Source: an uncultured Collinsella sp. (lineage in GTDB: Bacteria > Actinomycetota > Coriobacteriia > Coriobacteriales > Coriobacteriaceae). From it: a DNA stretch of 14,275 nucleotides. Shown here one piece after another: positions 1-6,875 of this stretch (positions within the stretch are counted from its first letter, which is position 1; every line of letters starts with the position of its first letter). A program made the translations under genes and the position numbers. Location: positions 1 through 14,275 of the forward strand of contig UQSC01000046.1 in NCBI GenBank assembly GCA_900543615.1, read 5' to 3'. The notes beneath the pieces were generated by a model that had not been told where the DNA came from, ran no database searches, and saw only the letters and a list, made by a program, of their open reading frames with translations.

Positions 1-498
1 GCCCTTGCAGAACAGGATGTCGCAGGCCTGATGCACCGGGTAGGTGAGCAGAAGGCCGGTAAGCTCATGGCCCGAGGCCTCCATCTCGGCCTTGACGGTG
101 GGGTTGCGCGCCAGCTCGGCCTCGGACACCAGCGACAGGAACGGCAGCATGAGCTGGTTGGCGGCGGGCACGGCGGAGTGCGCGTAGATCATGGTCTTGT
201 CGGGATCGATACCGCAGGCAAGGTAGTCCATGACCATGTTGTACACGTTGTCCTGGATGTGCTCGGTCGTGTCGCGGTCAGTGATGACCTGGTAGTCGGC
301 GATGAGCACGTTGGTCTTGGCGCCCATGTTCTGCAGCTCAACACGGCCCTTGAGGGTGCCGAAGTAGTGGCCCAGGTGCAGACGGCCGGTGGGGCGGTCG
401 CCGGTGAGCATGGTGAACTTCTCGGGCGTCTTGGCCAGGCCCTCGCGAATGGCGTTGCTCTTTTGCAGCGCGACTTCGTAGCTGTTCTCGTTTGGCAT
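1..498 (-). CDS. trpS: Tryptophanyl-tRNA synthetase, N-terminal part (cut by window edge)
   Basis: This class I aminoacyl-tRNA synthetase charges tRNA-Trp with tryptophan in the cytoplasm. Only the first 166 residues lie in the window. The translation begins MPNENSYEVALQKSN and contains GDRPTGRLHLGHYFG at residues 34-47. Its HLGH (41-44) is the ATP-binding HIGH signature, and the GDRPTG lead-in is typical of TrpS. The KMSKS loop would lie beyond the left edge. I chose the ATG at 498-496 because AGGAG sits six bases upstream on the minus strand. The gene lies 170 bases downstream of the WecA-type gene on the same strand. That gap shows no clear terminator, T-box element or strong promoter, so the two genes may be co-transcribed. 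Confusion with TyrS is unlikely given the GDRPTGRLHLGH stretch. Confidence 0.93.
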   Translation of the reverse strand, partial: MPNENSYEVALQKSNAIREGLAKTPEKFTMLTGDRPTGRLHLGHYFGTLKGRVELQNMGAKTNVLIADYQVITDRDTTEHIQDNVYNMVMDYLACGIDPDKTMIYAHSAVPAANQLMLPFLSLVSEAELARNPTVKAEMEASGHELTGLLLTYPVHQACDILFCKG

Positions 499-668
499 GA
501 TTGCTCCTAACGTATGTTCATGGGTCAAGATGATAACGCGTTTATTGGAGGGGTGGTGCGTAAGTAGGCGAGGGGCGGGAGAGGGACGCGCGTGGTGCGG
601 CATGTGCGATGGGTGCGGCGCGGCCGTGCTTGGCTAACGGTGCCTTGGCACATCCTCGGCAGCTTGCC
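499..668. other. Gap between the WecA-type gene and trpS
   Basis: This 170-base stretch is G-rich on the plus strand around 550-650. It holds the trpS ribosome binding site (AGGAG on the minus strand). I see no convincing terminator, no T-box signature and no well-spaced promoter hexamers in it. Open frames across it have no ribosome binding site or recognisable product. Confidence 0.5.
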
Positions 669-1868
669 CTAGAGCTTGTGGTGGCGCTCTTCTTTGCGCT
701 CCTCGGCTGCCTGCTCCTCCTGCTTAAAGGCGGGGTCGTCGGGGGTGACCAGTTCGTCCTCGTGCGTGCGCTTGTTGTAATGGTGGCGCAGCACGGGTTC
801 AAACAGGTGCAGGTGCTTGGCAAAGGCCGCCGAGCCAATGGCAAGCACGGTAAAGATGAGCACGCGCATGGGCACCTCGACCTGATTGATGGCGGCGGCG
901 CCGGCCGAAAGCATAATGCACCAGGCATAGATGAGCAGCACAGCCTGTTTTTGGTTGTAGCCTTCTTGGATCAGGCGGTGGTGGATGTGGCCCTTGTCGG
1001 CCTGCCCGATGCTAATGTGGGCGCGCTTGCGGCGCACGATGGCGCTAAACGTGTCGATGATAGGCACGCCGGCAACGATGAGCGGGATGATAAGCGAGGT
1101 GAGTGCGGCGGTGCGGCTCACGTTGAGCAGCGAGATGGAGCCCAGCGCAAAGCCCAGAAGCAGCGACCCCGAGTCGCCCAAGAAGATGCTTGCGGGGTTG
1201 AAGTTGTAGCGCAAAAAGGCCAGACAGGCGCCAAAGAGCGCAATGGAGAGCGCGGCGGCGTCGATGCGGCCCGAGAGAACGGCCATCGAAAACATGGTGA
1301 ACGAGGCGATGCCGCAGATGCCCGTGGCCAAGCCGTCGAGGCCGTCGATGAGGTTAATGATGTTGGTGAATGCCACCAGATAGATTACGGTGATGGGGTA
1401 GGCGAGCCATCCGAGCATGATCTCGCCGGGAGCAAACGGGTTGACGATGACGCCGATTTTTAGGCCGCCCATGCAGGCGATAAGCGCGGCGAGGACCTGT
1501 CCGGCCAGCTTTTGCTTGGGCGTGAGCTGGAAGACGTCGTCGATAGCGCCGGTCGCAAAGATGACGGTAAAGGAGAGCGCCAGCATGGGATAGCTAATGT
1601 GAAGGCGCGGGTGCGGCACCAGGACGGGTGGCCAGCCTAGGTACCAGGTGCCTAGGATTTGCACAATGCAGGCAACGACCAGGCCCAAAAACACCGCCGT
1701 TCCGCCCAAACGCGGGATGGGCTTGGTGTTGATGCGGCGCTTAGAAGGATAGTCGACGGCATCGAGCTTAATTGCCAAGCGCTTGACCAGGGGCACCGCG
1801 AGGAAGGTCGTGATAAAAGCCGCCGCTGCCACGCATAGGTACGGTATGTAGCTCGGGGATGAAGCCAT
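669..1868 (-). CDS. WecA/TagO-type undecaprenyl-phosphate N-acetylglucosaminyl 1-phosphate transferase
   Basis: This is a multi-pass membrane enzyme of the MraY/WecA superfamily. The family moves a sugar-1-phosphate, usually GlcNAc-1-P from UDP-GlcNAc, onto undecaprenyl phosphate to start a wall teichoic acid, O-antigen-like or arabinogalactan-like polymer. The 399-residue protein has the family marks in order: KPIPRLGG near residue 49, the catalytic aspartate pair at 110-111, NLIDGLDGLA from 172, FLGDSGS from 229, and HIHHR at 294-298. The last motif favours the WecA/TagO/RgpG branch over MraY. About ten hydrophobic segments alternate with short loops, and the tail of about 40 residues is highly charged. 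I chose the ATG at 1868 because it lies just before the first membrane segment. No good ribosome binding site precedes it. The frame stays open to 2084, but the extra residues look non-coding. The exact sugar and polymer cannot be told from sequence alone. Confidence 0.9.
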   Translation of the reverse strand: MASSPSYIPYLCVAAAAFITTFLAVPLVKRLAIKLDAVDYPSKRRINTKPIPRLGGTAVFLGLVVACIVQILGTWYLGWPPVLVPHPRLHISYPMLALSFTVIFATGAIDDVFQLTPKQKLAGQVLAALIACMGGLKIGVIVNPFAPGEIMLGWLAYPITVIYLVAFTNIINLIDGLDGLATGICGIASFTMFSMAVLSGRIDAAALSIALFGACLAFLRYNFNPASIFLGDSGSLLLGFALGSISLLNVSRTAALTSLIIPLIVAGVPIIDTFSAIVRRKRAHISIGQADKGHIHHRLIQEGYNQKQAVLLIYAWCIMLSAGAAAINQVEVPMRVLIFTVLAIGSAAFAKHLHLFEPVLRHHYNKRTHEDELVTPDDPAFKQEEQAAEERKEERHHKL

Positions 1869-2058
1869 GAATCTAAAAACCGCCAAGCGTCGAAGGAAAA
1901 GGTCAAAGGTTGCTACGCGGAAATGGCATAGCTGTCCCATGATACTCGACCGAGGGGGGTGCGGAGGTTTGCACCGTGCGATTATCACGCGCATACCAGA
2001 TATTGGAATGTTGTCGATGGCTTGTCGGGATGCCGGCGGGGATCCATATGGACTGTAT

Positions 2059-2085
2059 GGTGATTTTCGGCAAAAGAAAACCACC
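2059..2085 (-). repeat. 10-bp hairpin with AAAACCACC arm
   Basis: GGTGATTTTC at 2059-2068 pairs with GAAAACCACC at 2076-2085 across a seven-base loop. The only non-Watson-Crick position is a G-U wobble if transcribed from the minus strand and an A-C mismatch if from the plus strand. This suggests that the minus-strand RNA is the relevant one. The GAAAACCACC arm equals the first ten bases of the 42-base repeats at 9806 and 10516, so this may be a decayed relative. It lies downstream of the candidate RNA and upstream of the WecA-type start. Confidence 0.45.
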
Positions 2086-2097
2086 CCCCACGTTACG

Positions 2098-2242
2098 AAA
2101 ATGAACCCACCTAAAACAGGTGGGTGCCCTCATCGACTGTTCCAGCGTCCTTAACAACGAAGGATACCTGTACTAGGCACGACTGTGTGGGCTCCCTAAA
2201 TAAACGCGACGGTTCACCCAGTTGCTCCGCGGGGGGCGGAAT
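2098..2242 (-). ncRNA. Candidate structured small RNA or long 5' leader (6S-like?)
   Basis: Read on the minus strand, TATGAT (plus positions 2249-2254) resembles a -10 box and would start an RNA near 2242. The RNA could form a 5-bp hairpin (2226-2240). It could then form a rod in which 2220-2215 (TGGGTG) pairs with 2126-2121 (CACCCA), with further pairs GTCG/CGAT inside. An open centre follows, with an inner TCCTT/AAGGA hairpin. The 3' end is an 8-bp hairpin (2105-2125) followed by UUCAUUUU, like a terminator. A rod with an open centre and a 3' terminator recalls 6S RNA, which binds RNA polymerase, but I cannot confirm the family. The -35 match is poor. It could instead be a regulatory leader of the WecA-type gene about 230 bases downstream. 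Confidence 0.35.
2105..2125 (-). terminator. Possible intrinsic terminator of the candidate small RNA
   Basis: ACCCACCT and AGGTGGGT form a perfect 8-bp stem with a five-base loop. On the minus strand it is followed by TCATTTT, a broken U tract. One arm can also pair with TGGGTG further upstream in the same transcript, so the two folds compete. Confidence 0.5.
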
Positions 2243-2279
2243 ACCTACATCATAAAGCGGCACTTTATCGATTCCAGTC

Positions 2280-2308
2280 TTGACATTACAAAAATCGTGT
2301 CGGACGAT
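2280..2308 (+). promoter_or_regulatory. Possible promoter of the radical SAM gene
   Basis: A perfect TTGACA (2280-2285) is followed after 17 bases by GACGAT (2303-2308), a weak -10 with three of six matches. Transcription would begin near 2315, giving a leader of about 80 bases. A 6-bp inverted repeat (ATAAAG/CTTTAT, 2252-2268) lies just upstream, where it could bind a regulator of either direction. Confidence 0.35.
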
Positions 2309-2392
2309 TACGGCGCCTTAGGGACGGAGCCGTCTACCCGGTCTGGCCCTTTACGTTTGAGCTGCTGAATCGTTGTTTTGGAGCATGTTTTT

Positions 2393-3331
2393 ATGCCGAC
2401 GTCGTTGACCGAACTTTTTTCGCCCGCCTGCCATTTGTGTCCGCGCCGTTGCGGTGCGGCGCGCGATGAGGGCGCGCGCGGCGTATGCGGTGCTAACGAC
2501 ACGCTCAGGGTGGCCCGCGCGGCGCTTCATATGTGGGAGGAGCCGCCTATCTCGGGCGAGGCCGGTTCGGGCACGATCTTCTTTAGCGGTTGCTCGCTTA
2601 AATGTATCTACTGCCAGAACCACGAGATCTCGACCGGCAATTTTGGCCTTGAGATTTCGCCTGAGCGCCTGGTCGAGATTATGCTGGAACTGCAGGACCA
2701 GGGTGCCAACAACATCAATTTGGTGACGGCGACGCACTATGCGCACCTGTTGCCTGCCGCGATTGCCGCGGCACGGGCGCGCGGGCTGGTCATCCCGATC
2801 GTCTACAACACGAGTGGTTACGAGCGTGCGAGTGCCGTGGCGGCGCTGGGCGACCTGGTCGATGTGTGGCTCACCGACTTTAAATATGCCGATGCCGGGC
2901 TTGCGCAGTCGCTTTCTCATATTAAGGACTACCCGCGCGTGGCCGTGTCGGGTCTGGCCCAGATGGCGCGCGAGATCGATCGCCGCGGGGGAGAGTTGGT
3001 GGATGAGGGCGGGCTCATGAAGCGCGGCATCATCGTGCGCCACCTGGTGCTTCCGGGGCATGCGGACGATTCGTGTCGCGTACTGGACCTGGTGTGGCAG
3101 ACGGTGGGCGACGTGACGATCTCGGTCATGAACCAATACACGCCCAATGCGCTCATGCGCGAGCAGGGCGGCGACCTGGCACGCGCCGTGACGCGCGAGG
3201 AGTACGAGCAGGTGCTCGACCATGCCGATGACCTGGGCTTTACGACGATGTTCTGGCAAGAGGGCGGCGCGGTAGACGAGAGCTTCACCCCGGCCTTCGA
3301 CAGCACCGGTGTTCTTACCAGGGCAAAGTAG
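2393..3331 (+). CDS. Radical SAM protein, PflX-type (pyruvate formate-lyase activase homologue)
   Basis: The 312-residue cytoplasmic protein has CSLKCIYC at residues 67-74, the CX3CX2C motif that holds the 4Fe-4S cluster used to cleave S-adenosylmethionine. An earlier cysteine group (13, 16, 20 and 32, in CHLCPRRCG...GVCG) precedes the barrel. Such a group is characteristic of the PflX-like branch (COG1313) and may bind a second cluster. The family is related to pyruvate formate-lyase activase, but its substrate is not established. I chose ATG 2393 because GGAG at 2380-2383 lies nine bases upstream; a TTG at 2378 would overlap that site. The gene diverges from the WecA-type gene, and no glycyl-radical enzyme is next to it, so no partner can be named. 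It ends just before an AT-armed inverted repeat. Confidence 0.88.
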   Translation: MPTSLTELFSPACHLCPRRCGAARDEGARGVCGANDTLRVARAALHMWEEPPISGEAGSGTIFFSGCSLKCIYCQNHEISTGNFGLEISPERLVEIMLELQDQGANNINLVTATHYAHLLPAAIAAARARGLVIPIVYNTSGYERASAVAALGDLVDVWLTDFKYADAGLAQSLSHIKDYPRVAVSGLAQMAREIDRRGGELVDEGGLMKRGIIVRHLVLPGHADDSCRVLDLVWQTVGDVTISVMNQYTPNALMREQGGDLARAVTREEYEQVLDHADDLGFTTMFWQEGGAVDESFTPAFDSTGVLTRAK

Positions 3332-3339
3332 TGCGTTCG

Positions 3340-3377
3340 TCGATGATTTTTCTGGGACGGGGATAAAAAATCATCGA
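3340..3377. repeat. AT-armed inverted repeat with GGGACGGGGA loop
   Basis: TCGATGATTTTT (3340-3351) and AAAAATCATCGA (3366-3377) are perfect 12-bp arms around a 14-base loop containing GGGACGGGGAT. The stem is AT-rich and not followed by a clean U tract, so it is a poor classical terminator despite lying nine bases after the radical SAM stop codon. A related core occurs at 5675-5696 inside another AT-armed inverted repeat. It could be a dispersed intergenic element that also ends transcription. Confidence 0.7.
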
Positions 3378-3440
3378 GAGCATCGCCTGTTCGAAAAGTT
3401 GCCAAAATAGCCGCGCCCCAAAAAGACTGGTTATTGGGCG

Positions 3441-3468
3441 TTGACAGTTGGCGAGCCGTAGGTAAAAT
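3441..3468 (+). promoter_or_regulatory. Promoter of tRNA-Ala
   Basis: A perfect TTGACA (3441-3446), a 16-base spacer and TAAAAT (3463-3468) make the best housekeeping promoter in the window. The start point would be near 3475, leaving only a short leader before the mature tRNA at 3482, as usual for tRNA genes. Confidence 0.8.
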
Positions 3469-3481
3469 ATCGACTTGTCCT

Positions 3482-3554
3482 GGGGACGTAGCTCAGTTGG
3501 GAGAGCGCTGCCGTCGCATGGCAGAGGCCGAGGGTTCGACTCCCTTCGTCTCCA
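3482..3554 (+). tRNA. tRNA-Ala, anticodon CGC
   Basis: The full cloverleaf can be drawn. GGGGACG (3482-3488) pairs with CGTCTCC (3547-3553), including the G3-U70 wobble that marks alanine tRNAs. The D arm opens with GCTC and closes with GAGC. The anticodon stem CTGCC/GGCAG encloses GTCGCAT, giving anticodon CGC, which reads the alanine codon GCG. The T arm contains GGTTCGACTCC. A73 is at 3554, and the next bases are CCC, so the 3' CCA is not fully encoded and must be added by the CCA enzyme. GCG is plentiful in the neighbouring genes, which fits a need for this isoacceptor. Confidence 0.96.
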
Positions 3555-3570
3555 CCCTTGGATTTGATAA

Positions 3571-3600
3571 GCCGCTGACATTGTGTCGGCGGCTTTTTTT
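3571..3600 (+). terminator. Intrinsic terminator of tRNA-Ala
   Basis: GCCGCTGACA (3571-3580) pairs with TGTCGGCGGC (3584-3593) through ten positions, one of them G-U, around a three-base loop. Seven T residues follow. It ends 18 bases before the start of the next gene, so that gene has almost no room for a promoter of its own. Confidence 0.9.
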
Positions 3601-3618
3601 AAAAGAAAGGGCTATACC

Positions 3619-4077
3619 ATGGCCGAGCTTGAGTCCCAACCACTGTCTGCCGAGGAGCGCGCCGAGTTGGAAGAGCTCCGCGCCGAGAAGGCTCGTCGCG
3701 AGGCCCAGGAAGAGGCGCGCCGCGAGCGTGAGGAGCTGGCCGCCCTGCGTGCCGAGCGCGAGAAGGCCGAGGAGGCCGCTGCGAAGGTTGCATCCGAGCC
3801 TGCGCCCGCGCCTGCGTCCAAGCCCGCCGCCGCGATGCCCGCGCCCACCGCACCCAAACCTCAGCCTAAAAAGGCCGCTCGTCCCAAGTCCGTCGAGCCT
3901 AAGCCGAGTCGTGACGAGATGACCTTTGCCCAGCGCATGGTTACCTCCAAGGAGCCTACAGGCGAGAACGAGATCCCTGGCATGGCGCCGGCTCAAAAAA
4001 TCATCATTGTCCTTGCCCTCATCGCGTTTGTCATCTTTATGGGCTACACGATCCTGACCAGCATGGGCCTGCTCTAA
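3619..4077 (+). CDS. Small coiled-coil protein with C-terminal membrane anchor, unknown function
   Basis: I do not recognise a family for this 152-residue protein. Residues 8-56 are almost all Glu, Arg, Ala, Leu and Lys, with leucines spaced as in a coiled coil. Residues 60-97 are a Pro/Ala/Lys linker. Residues 127-149 form one hydrophobic helix ending three residues before the stop, as in a tail-anchored membrane protein whose bulk faces the cytoplasm. I chose ATG 3619 because AGAAAGG lies eight bases upstream; an in-frame ATG at 3583 falls within the tRNA terminator and is rejected. The gene is squeezed between that terminator and pncB, 84 bases downstream, and may be read by readthrough from the tRNA promoter. 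The low-complexity head makes any functional guess unsafe; a scaffold or envelope-tethering role is possible. Confidence 0.82.
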   Translation: MAELESQPLSAEERAELEELRAEKARREAQEEARREREELAALRAEREKAEEAAAKVASEPAPAPASKPAAAMPAPTAPKPQPKKAARPKSVEPKPSRDEMTFAQRMVTSKEPTGENEIPGMAPAQKIIIVLALIAFVIFMGYTILTSMGLL

Positions 4078-4161
4078 GCGATTTGCATCGGGCGTCATGT
4101 CCGCATGCTCTGCTCTCGTCCAACCCTCAAATTCTGCACCACACATTCGAAAGGTCGCCCC

Positions 4162-5667
4162 ATGGCTTTGACCGACATCTCTCATCCCACCGACATCGCA
4201 ATGCTCACCGATCTGTACGAGCTCACTATGGCCCAGGGCCTGTGGGAGAGCGGCAAGGCCAATGAGCAGGGTTGTTTTACCGCGTTTTACCGCGACCATC
4301 CCTTTGGCAGCGCCTATGCCGTCATGTGCGGCACCGCCGAACTGCCCGAGCTGGTCGGGAATCTGCGCTTTACGCCCGAGGACATCGACTACCTCGCATC
4401 GCTTGAGGCCCCTGCCGGCGGCGCGATGTTCAAGTCCGCATTCCTCGACTACCTGCGCGATTTTCGTGCGCATGTAAACATCGACGCCGTGCCCGAGGGC
4501 GAGCTCGTCTTTCCGCGCGAGCCCATGGTGCGCGTCACCGGCCCCGCGCTGGAGTGCCAGCTGCTCGAGACGGCACTGCTCAACATCGTCGGGTTCCAGA
4601 CGCTTGTCGCCACCAAGACGGCGCGCGTGGTGCTCGCCGCCGACGGTCGCCCCGTGGCGGAGTTTGGCCTGCGCCGAGCCCAGGGTCCCGATGGCGGCCT
4701 GGCCGTTGCGCGCGCGAGCTACGTCGCCGGCTGCTCCTCTACGTCCAATGTGCTCGCCGGCCGCCGCTACGGTATTCCCGTCTTTGGCACGCATGCGCAC
4801 AGCTGGGTGATGAGCTTCGATTCCGAGCTCGAGGCCTTCCGCGCCTTTGCCAAGTCGAGCCCCAAGAACTGTACGCTGCTCATCGACACCTATGACGTGC
4901 GCGAGGGCTGCGAGCATGCCATTACGGTCGCCAAGGAGATGGAGGCGGCGGGCGAGCGCCTGTCGGCTATTCGCATTGACTCGGGCGACCTCGCCAAGCT
5001 CTCCAAGTATGTCCGCGGTCGTTTCGATGCCGAGGGCCTGCCCTATGTGGGGATTTCGGTTTCTAACGATCTGGATGAGTACACGATTCAGTCGCTGCTC
5101 GACCAGGGCGCGCCCATCGATAGCTTTGGCGTGGGTACCAAGCTCGCGACCTGCTACGACCAGCCGGCGCTGGGCGGCGTGTACAAGCTTTCCGCCCGCC
5201 GTGCGAACGAGGCCGACCCGTGGACGCCGGTGGTCAAGCTCTCCGAGCAGCCCTATAAGCGCACGATCCCGGGCGTGCAGCGCGTGCGCCGTTATTACGA
5301 CGGCTTTGGCGGCCCGGTCTGCGACATGATCTACGACGAGGACCATCTGGCGGGGGAGGGCGCCGCGCGCGGCAATACCCTCGTGGCCGTGAATGATGCC
5401 GCCCTGGTGACCGACGTGTCCGAACTTGAGTATCGTGAGCTGTTGGTGCCGATCGTGCGCGACGGCAGTGCGGTGGCTCCGCGTGAGAGCATCCAGGACG
5501 CGCGCGAGCGCTGTGTTTGGGCGCTCGATCATCTGGATGCGGCTTTCAAGCGCTTCCTGTATCCGCAGACCTACGTGGTGGGTATGGAACAGGGCCTGGC
5601 CCAGGTGCGCGACGAGCTCGTGCGCAAGAATATGGCCGCGGCCTCGGCTTTCCCCTGGGCAAAATGA
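4162..5667 (+). CDS. pncB: Nicotinate phosphoribosyltransferase
   Basis: This enzyme joins nicotinic acid to phosphoribosyl pyrophosphate, with ATP hydrolysis, to make nicotinate mononucleotide in the Preiss-Handler route of NAD salvage. The 501-residue protein starts with the family opening TDLYELTMAQG (16-26). It also has GTHAHSWVMSFDSELEAF at 209-226, whose histidines include the one normally phosphorylated, then LLIDTYDV (239-246), IRIDSGDLAKLSK (270-282) and SFGVGTKL (321-328), which line the phosphoribosyl site. The length is normal for the long bacterial form. ATG 4162 follows AAGG by seven bases; the open frame extends to 4105 but without family similarity. The stop codon lies within one arm of the inverted repeat at 5661-5699. 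The gene may share a transcript with the small membrane protein upstream. Confidence 0.95.
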   Translation: MALTDISHPTDIAMLTDLYELTMAQGLWESGKANEQGCFTAFYRDHPFGSAYAVMCGTAELPELVGNLRFTPEDIDYLASLEAPAGGAMFKSAFLDYLRDFRAHVNIDAVPEGELVFPREPMVRVTGPALECQLLETALLNIVGFQTLVATKTARVVLAADGRPVAEFGLRRAQGPDGGLAVARASYVAGCSSTSNVLAGRRYGIPVFGTHAHSWVMSFDSELEAFRAFAKSSPKNCTLLIDTYDVREGCEHAITVAKEMEAAGERLSAIRIDSGDLAKLSKYVRGRFDAEGLPYVGISVSNDLDEYTIQSLLDQGAPIDSFGVGTKLATCYDQPALGGVYKLSARRANEADPWTPVVKLSEQPYKRTIPGVQRVRRYYDGFGGPVCDMIYDEDHLAGEGAARGNTLVAVNDAALVTDVSELEYRELLVPIVRDGSAVAPRESIQDARERCVWALDHLDAAFKRFLYPQTYVVGMEQGLAQVRDELVRKNMAAASAFPWAK

Positions 5668-5699
5668 TCCGCATGCGACGGAGGAAAACGTATCATTTT
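5661..5699. repeat. AT-armed inverted repeat overlapping the pncB stop codon
   Basis: AAAATGAT (5661-5668) and ATCATTTT (5692-5699) are perfect 8-bp arms, with CCG/CGG able to pair inside. The right part, GCGACGGAGGA followed by AAAACGTATCAT (5675-5696), resembles the core at 3354-3374 in about 16 of 22 aligned positions. The left arm contains the TGA stop of pncB, so the element abuts the gene directly. It may act as a weak 3' end for pncB. Confidence 0.55.
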
Positions 5700-5747
5700 C
5701 TCGCTCGCCCGTTCGCCCGTTCGCTGAACAGTCGATTGGTTTGACGT

Positions 5748-6875
5748 ATGACGACTTCTTATAAAACGATGGTGGTAAAGATCGGTTCGTCCACGGTGGT
5801 GGGCGCCGACGGCAAGGTCAACCGCGCCTTTATCGGCGGGCTTGCCGATCAGGCCGCAGCGCTGCGCAAGCTCGGCTGGCGTCTGGTCGTGGTGAGCTCG
5901 GGCGCTATCGCCTGTGGCTATCCCGTGCTGGGCTTCGACCGTAAGCCGGTCGGCGACCTGCCGAGCCTGCAGGCCTGCGCTTCGGCCGGCCAGTGCATTA
6001 TCTCGTCGGCCTACGACGAGGAGTTTCATGCGCGCGACCTGCTCACCTCGCTCGTGCTGCTCACGCGTCACGACACGGCGCGCCGTACGTCCTACCTGCA
6101 CGCGCGCGACGCCCTGCTGCGCCTGGTGAAGCTTGGCGTGGTGCCGGTCGTCAACGAGAACGATACCGTTACCGTCGATGAGATCAAGTTTGGCGACAAC
6201 GACACACTGGCGGCGCTTGTGAGCTGCCTGGTTTCTGCCGATCTGTGCGTGACGCTCTCGGACATCGATGGCCTCTATACTGCCAATCCGCATGAGGATC
6301 CCACGGCCGAGTTCGTCCCAGTCGTGCATAAGATCGATGCCAAGATTATTGCCTCGGCGGGCGATTCTTCCACATCGGTGGGCACGGGCGGCATGATTAC
6401 CAAGATTCGCGCGAGCCGCATCCTGATGACGGCGGGCATTCAGAGCGTGATTTGCTCGGGCGAGGAGCCCGATGCGCTCGTGCGCCTCGCCCGCGGCGAG
6501 AGCGTGGGCACGCTGTTCGATCCGCCGGCGGAGCGTCTGGACATCGCACCCCGCAAGCTGTGGATCGCACTGGGCGACAAGGCGCATGGCTCGGTGACGG
6601 TCGATGATGGTGCTGCGAAGGCGCTGGTCAGCCGTGGCTCTTCCCTGCTTGCGGTGGGTATTCGCGAGGTCGATGGCCAGTTTGCCGAGGGCGATGTGCT
6701 CGACGTGTGCGACCCGAGCGGTATGGTTGTCGCCCGCGGTATCGCCGAGGCCGATTCGGACGTGCTGGAACTTGCTGCCGGTCGCCGCCAGGACCAGATC
6801 GCCAGCAACCGCCTGCTCGCTAACCTGGCCGAGAAGCCGGCGATACACAGGGATAACTTGATCGTATTTGCATAA
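5748..6875 (+). CDS. proB: Glutamate 5-kinase
   Basis: ProB phosphorylates the side-chain carboxylate of glutamate with ATP, the committed and usually proline-inhibited first step of proline synthesis. The 375-residue protein has an amino-acid kinase domain with VVKIGSS (9-15), VVVSSGAIACG (47-57), NENDTVTVDEIKFGDNDTLA (136-155) and GTGGMITKIRAS (212-223). A C-terminal PUA domain follows from about 275 to 350. This is the normal two-domain length. The ATG at 5748 gives the expected few residues before the first strand, yet no good ribosome binding site precedes it. The substrate proA lies downstream on the same strand, but an opposite-strand peptidase gene separates them, so they are not a simple operon. 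A perfect 18-bp terminator hairpin begins at the base after the stop codon. Confidence 0.95.
   Translation: MTTSYKTMVVKIGSSTVVGADGKVNRAFIGGLADQAAALRKLGWRLVVVSSGAIACGYPVLGFDRKPVGDLPSLQACASAGQCIISSAYDEEFHARDLLTSLVLLTRHDTARRTSYLHARDALLRLVKLGVVPVVNENDTVTVDEIKFGDNDTLAALVSCLVSADLCVTLSDIDGLYTANPHEDPTAEFVPVVHKIDAKIIASAGDSSTSVGTGGMITKIRASRILMTAGIQSVICSGEEPDALVRLARGESVGTLFDPPAERLDIAPRKLWIALGDKAHGSVTVDDGAAKALVSRGSSLLAVGIREVDGQFAEGDVLDVCDPSGMVVARGIAEADSDVLELAAGRRQDQIASNRLLANLAEKPAIHRDNLIVFA

Larger units (their letters stand above)
1869..2392. other. Divergent intergenic region between the WecA-type and PflX-type genes
   Basis: No protein gene is supported in these 524 bases. The region holds a hairpin at 2059-2085, a candidate structured RNA on the minus strand at about 2098-2242, an inverted repeat at 2252-2268, and a TTGACA box at 2280 pointing to the plus-strand gene. 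Short open frames cross it on both strands but have neither ribosome binding sites nor recognisable products. Confidence 0.6.

Noticed and set aside
31..510. Plus-strand open frame opposite trpS
   Set aside because: The minus strand encodes unmistakable TrpS motifs over the same bases.
1869..2084. N-terminal extension of the WecA-type protein to 2084
   Set aside because: The extra residues lack membrane-protein character and family similarity, and they overlap intergenic hairpins; the ATG at 1868 fits the family start.
3482..3488. GGGGACG at the start of tRNA-Ala as another copy of the GGGGAC repeats
   Set aside because: It is fully explained as the tRNA acceptor stem, paired with CGTCTCC.
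3493..5532. Very long open frame on the minus strand opposite pncB
   Set aside because: It is antisense to a clear nicotinate phosphoribosyltransferase and to the tRNA. Its product is a His/Arg/Gly-rich artefact of GC-rich codon use, with no ribosome binding site or domain.
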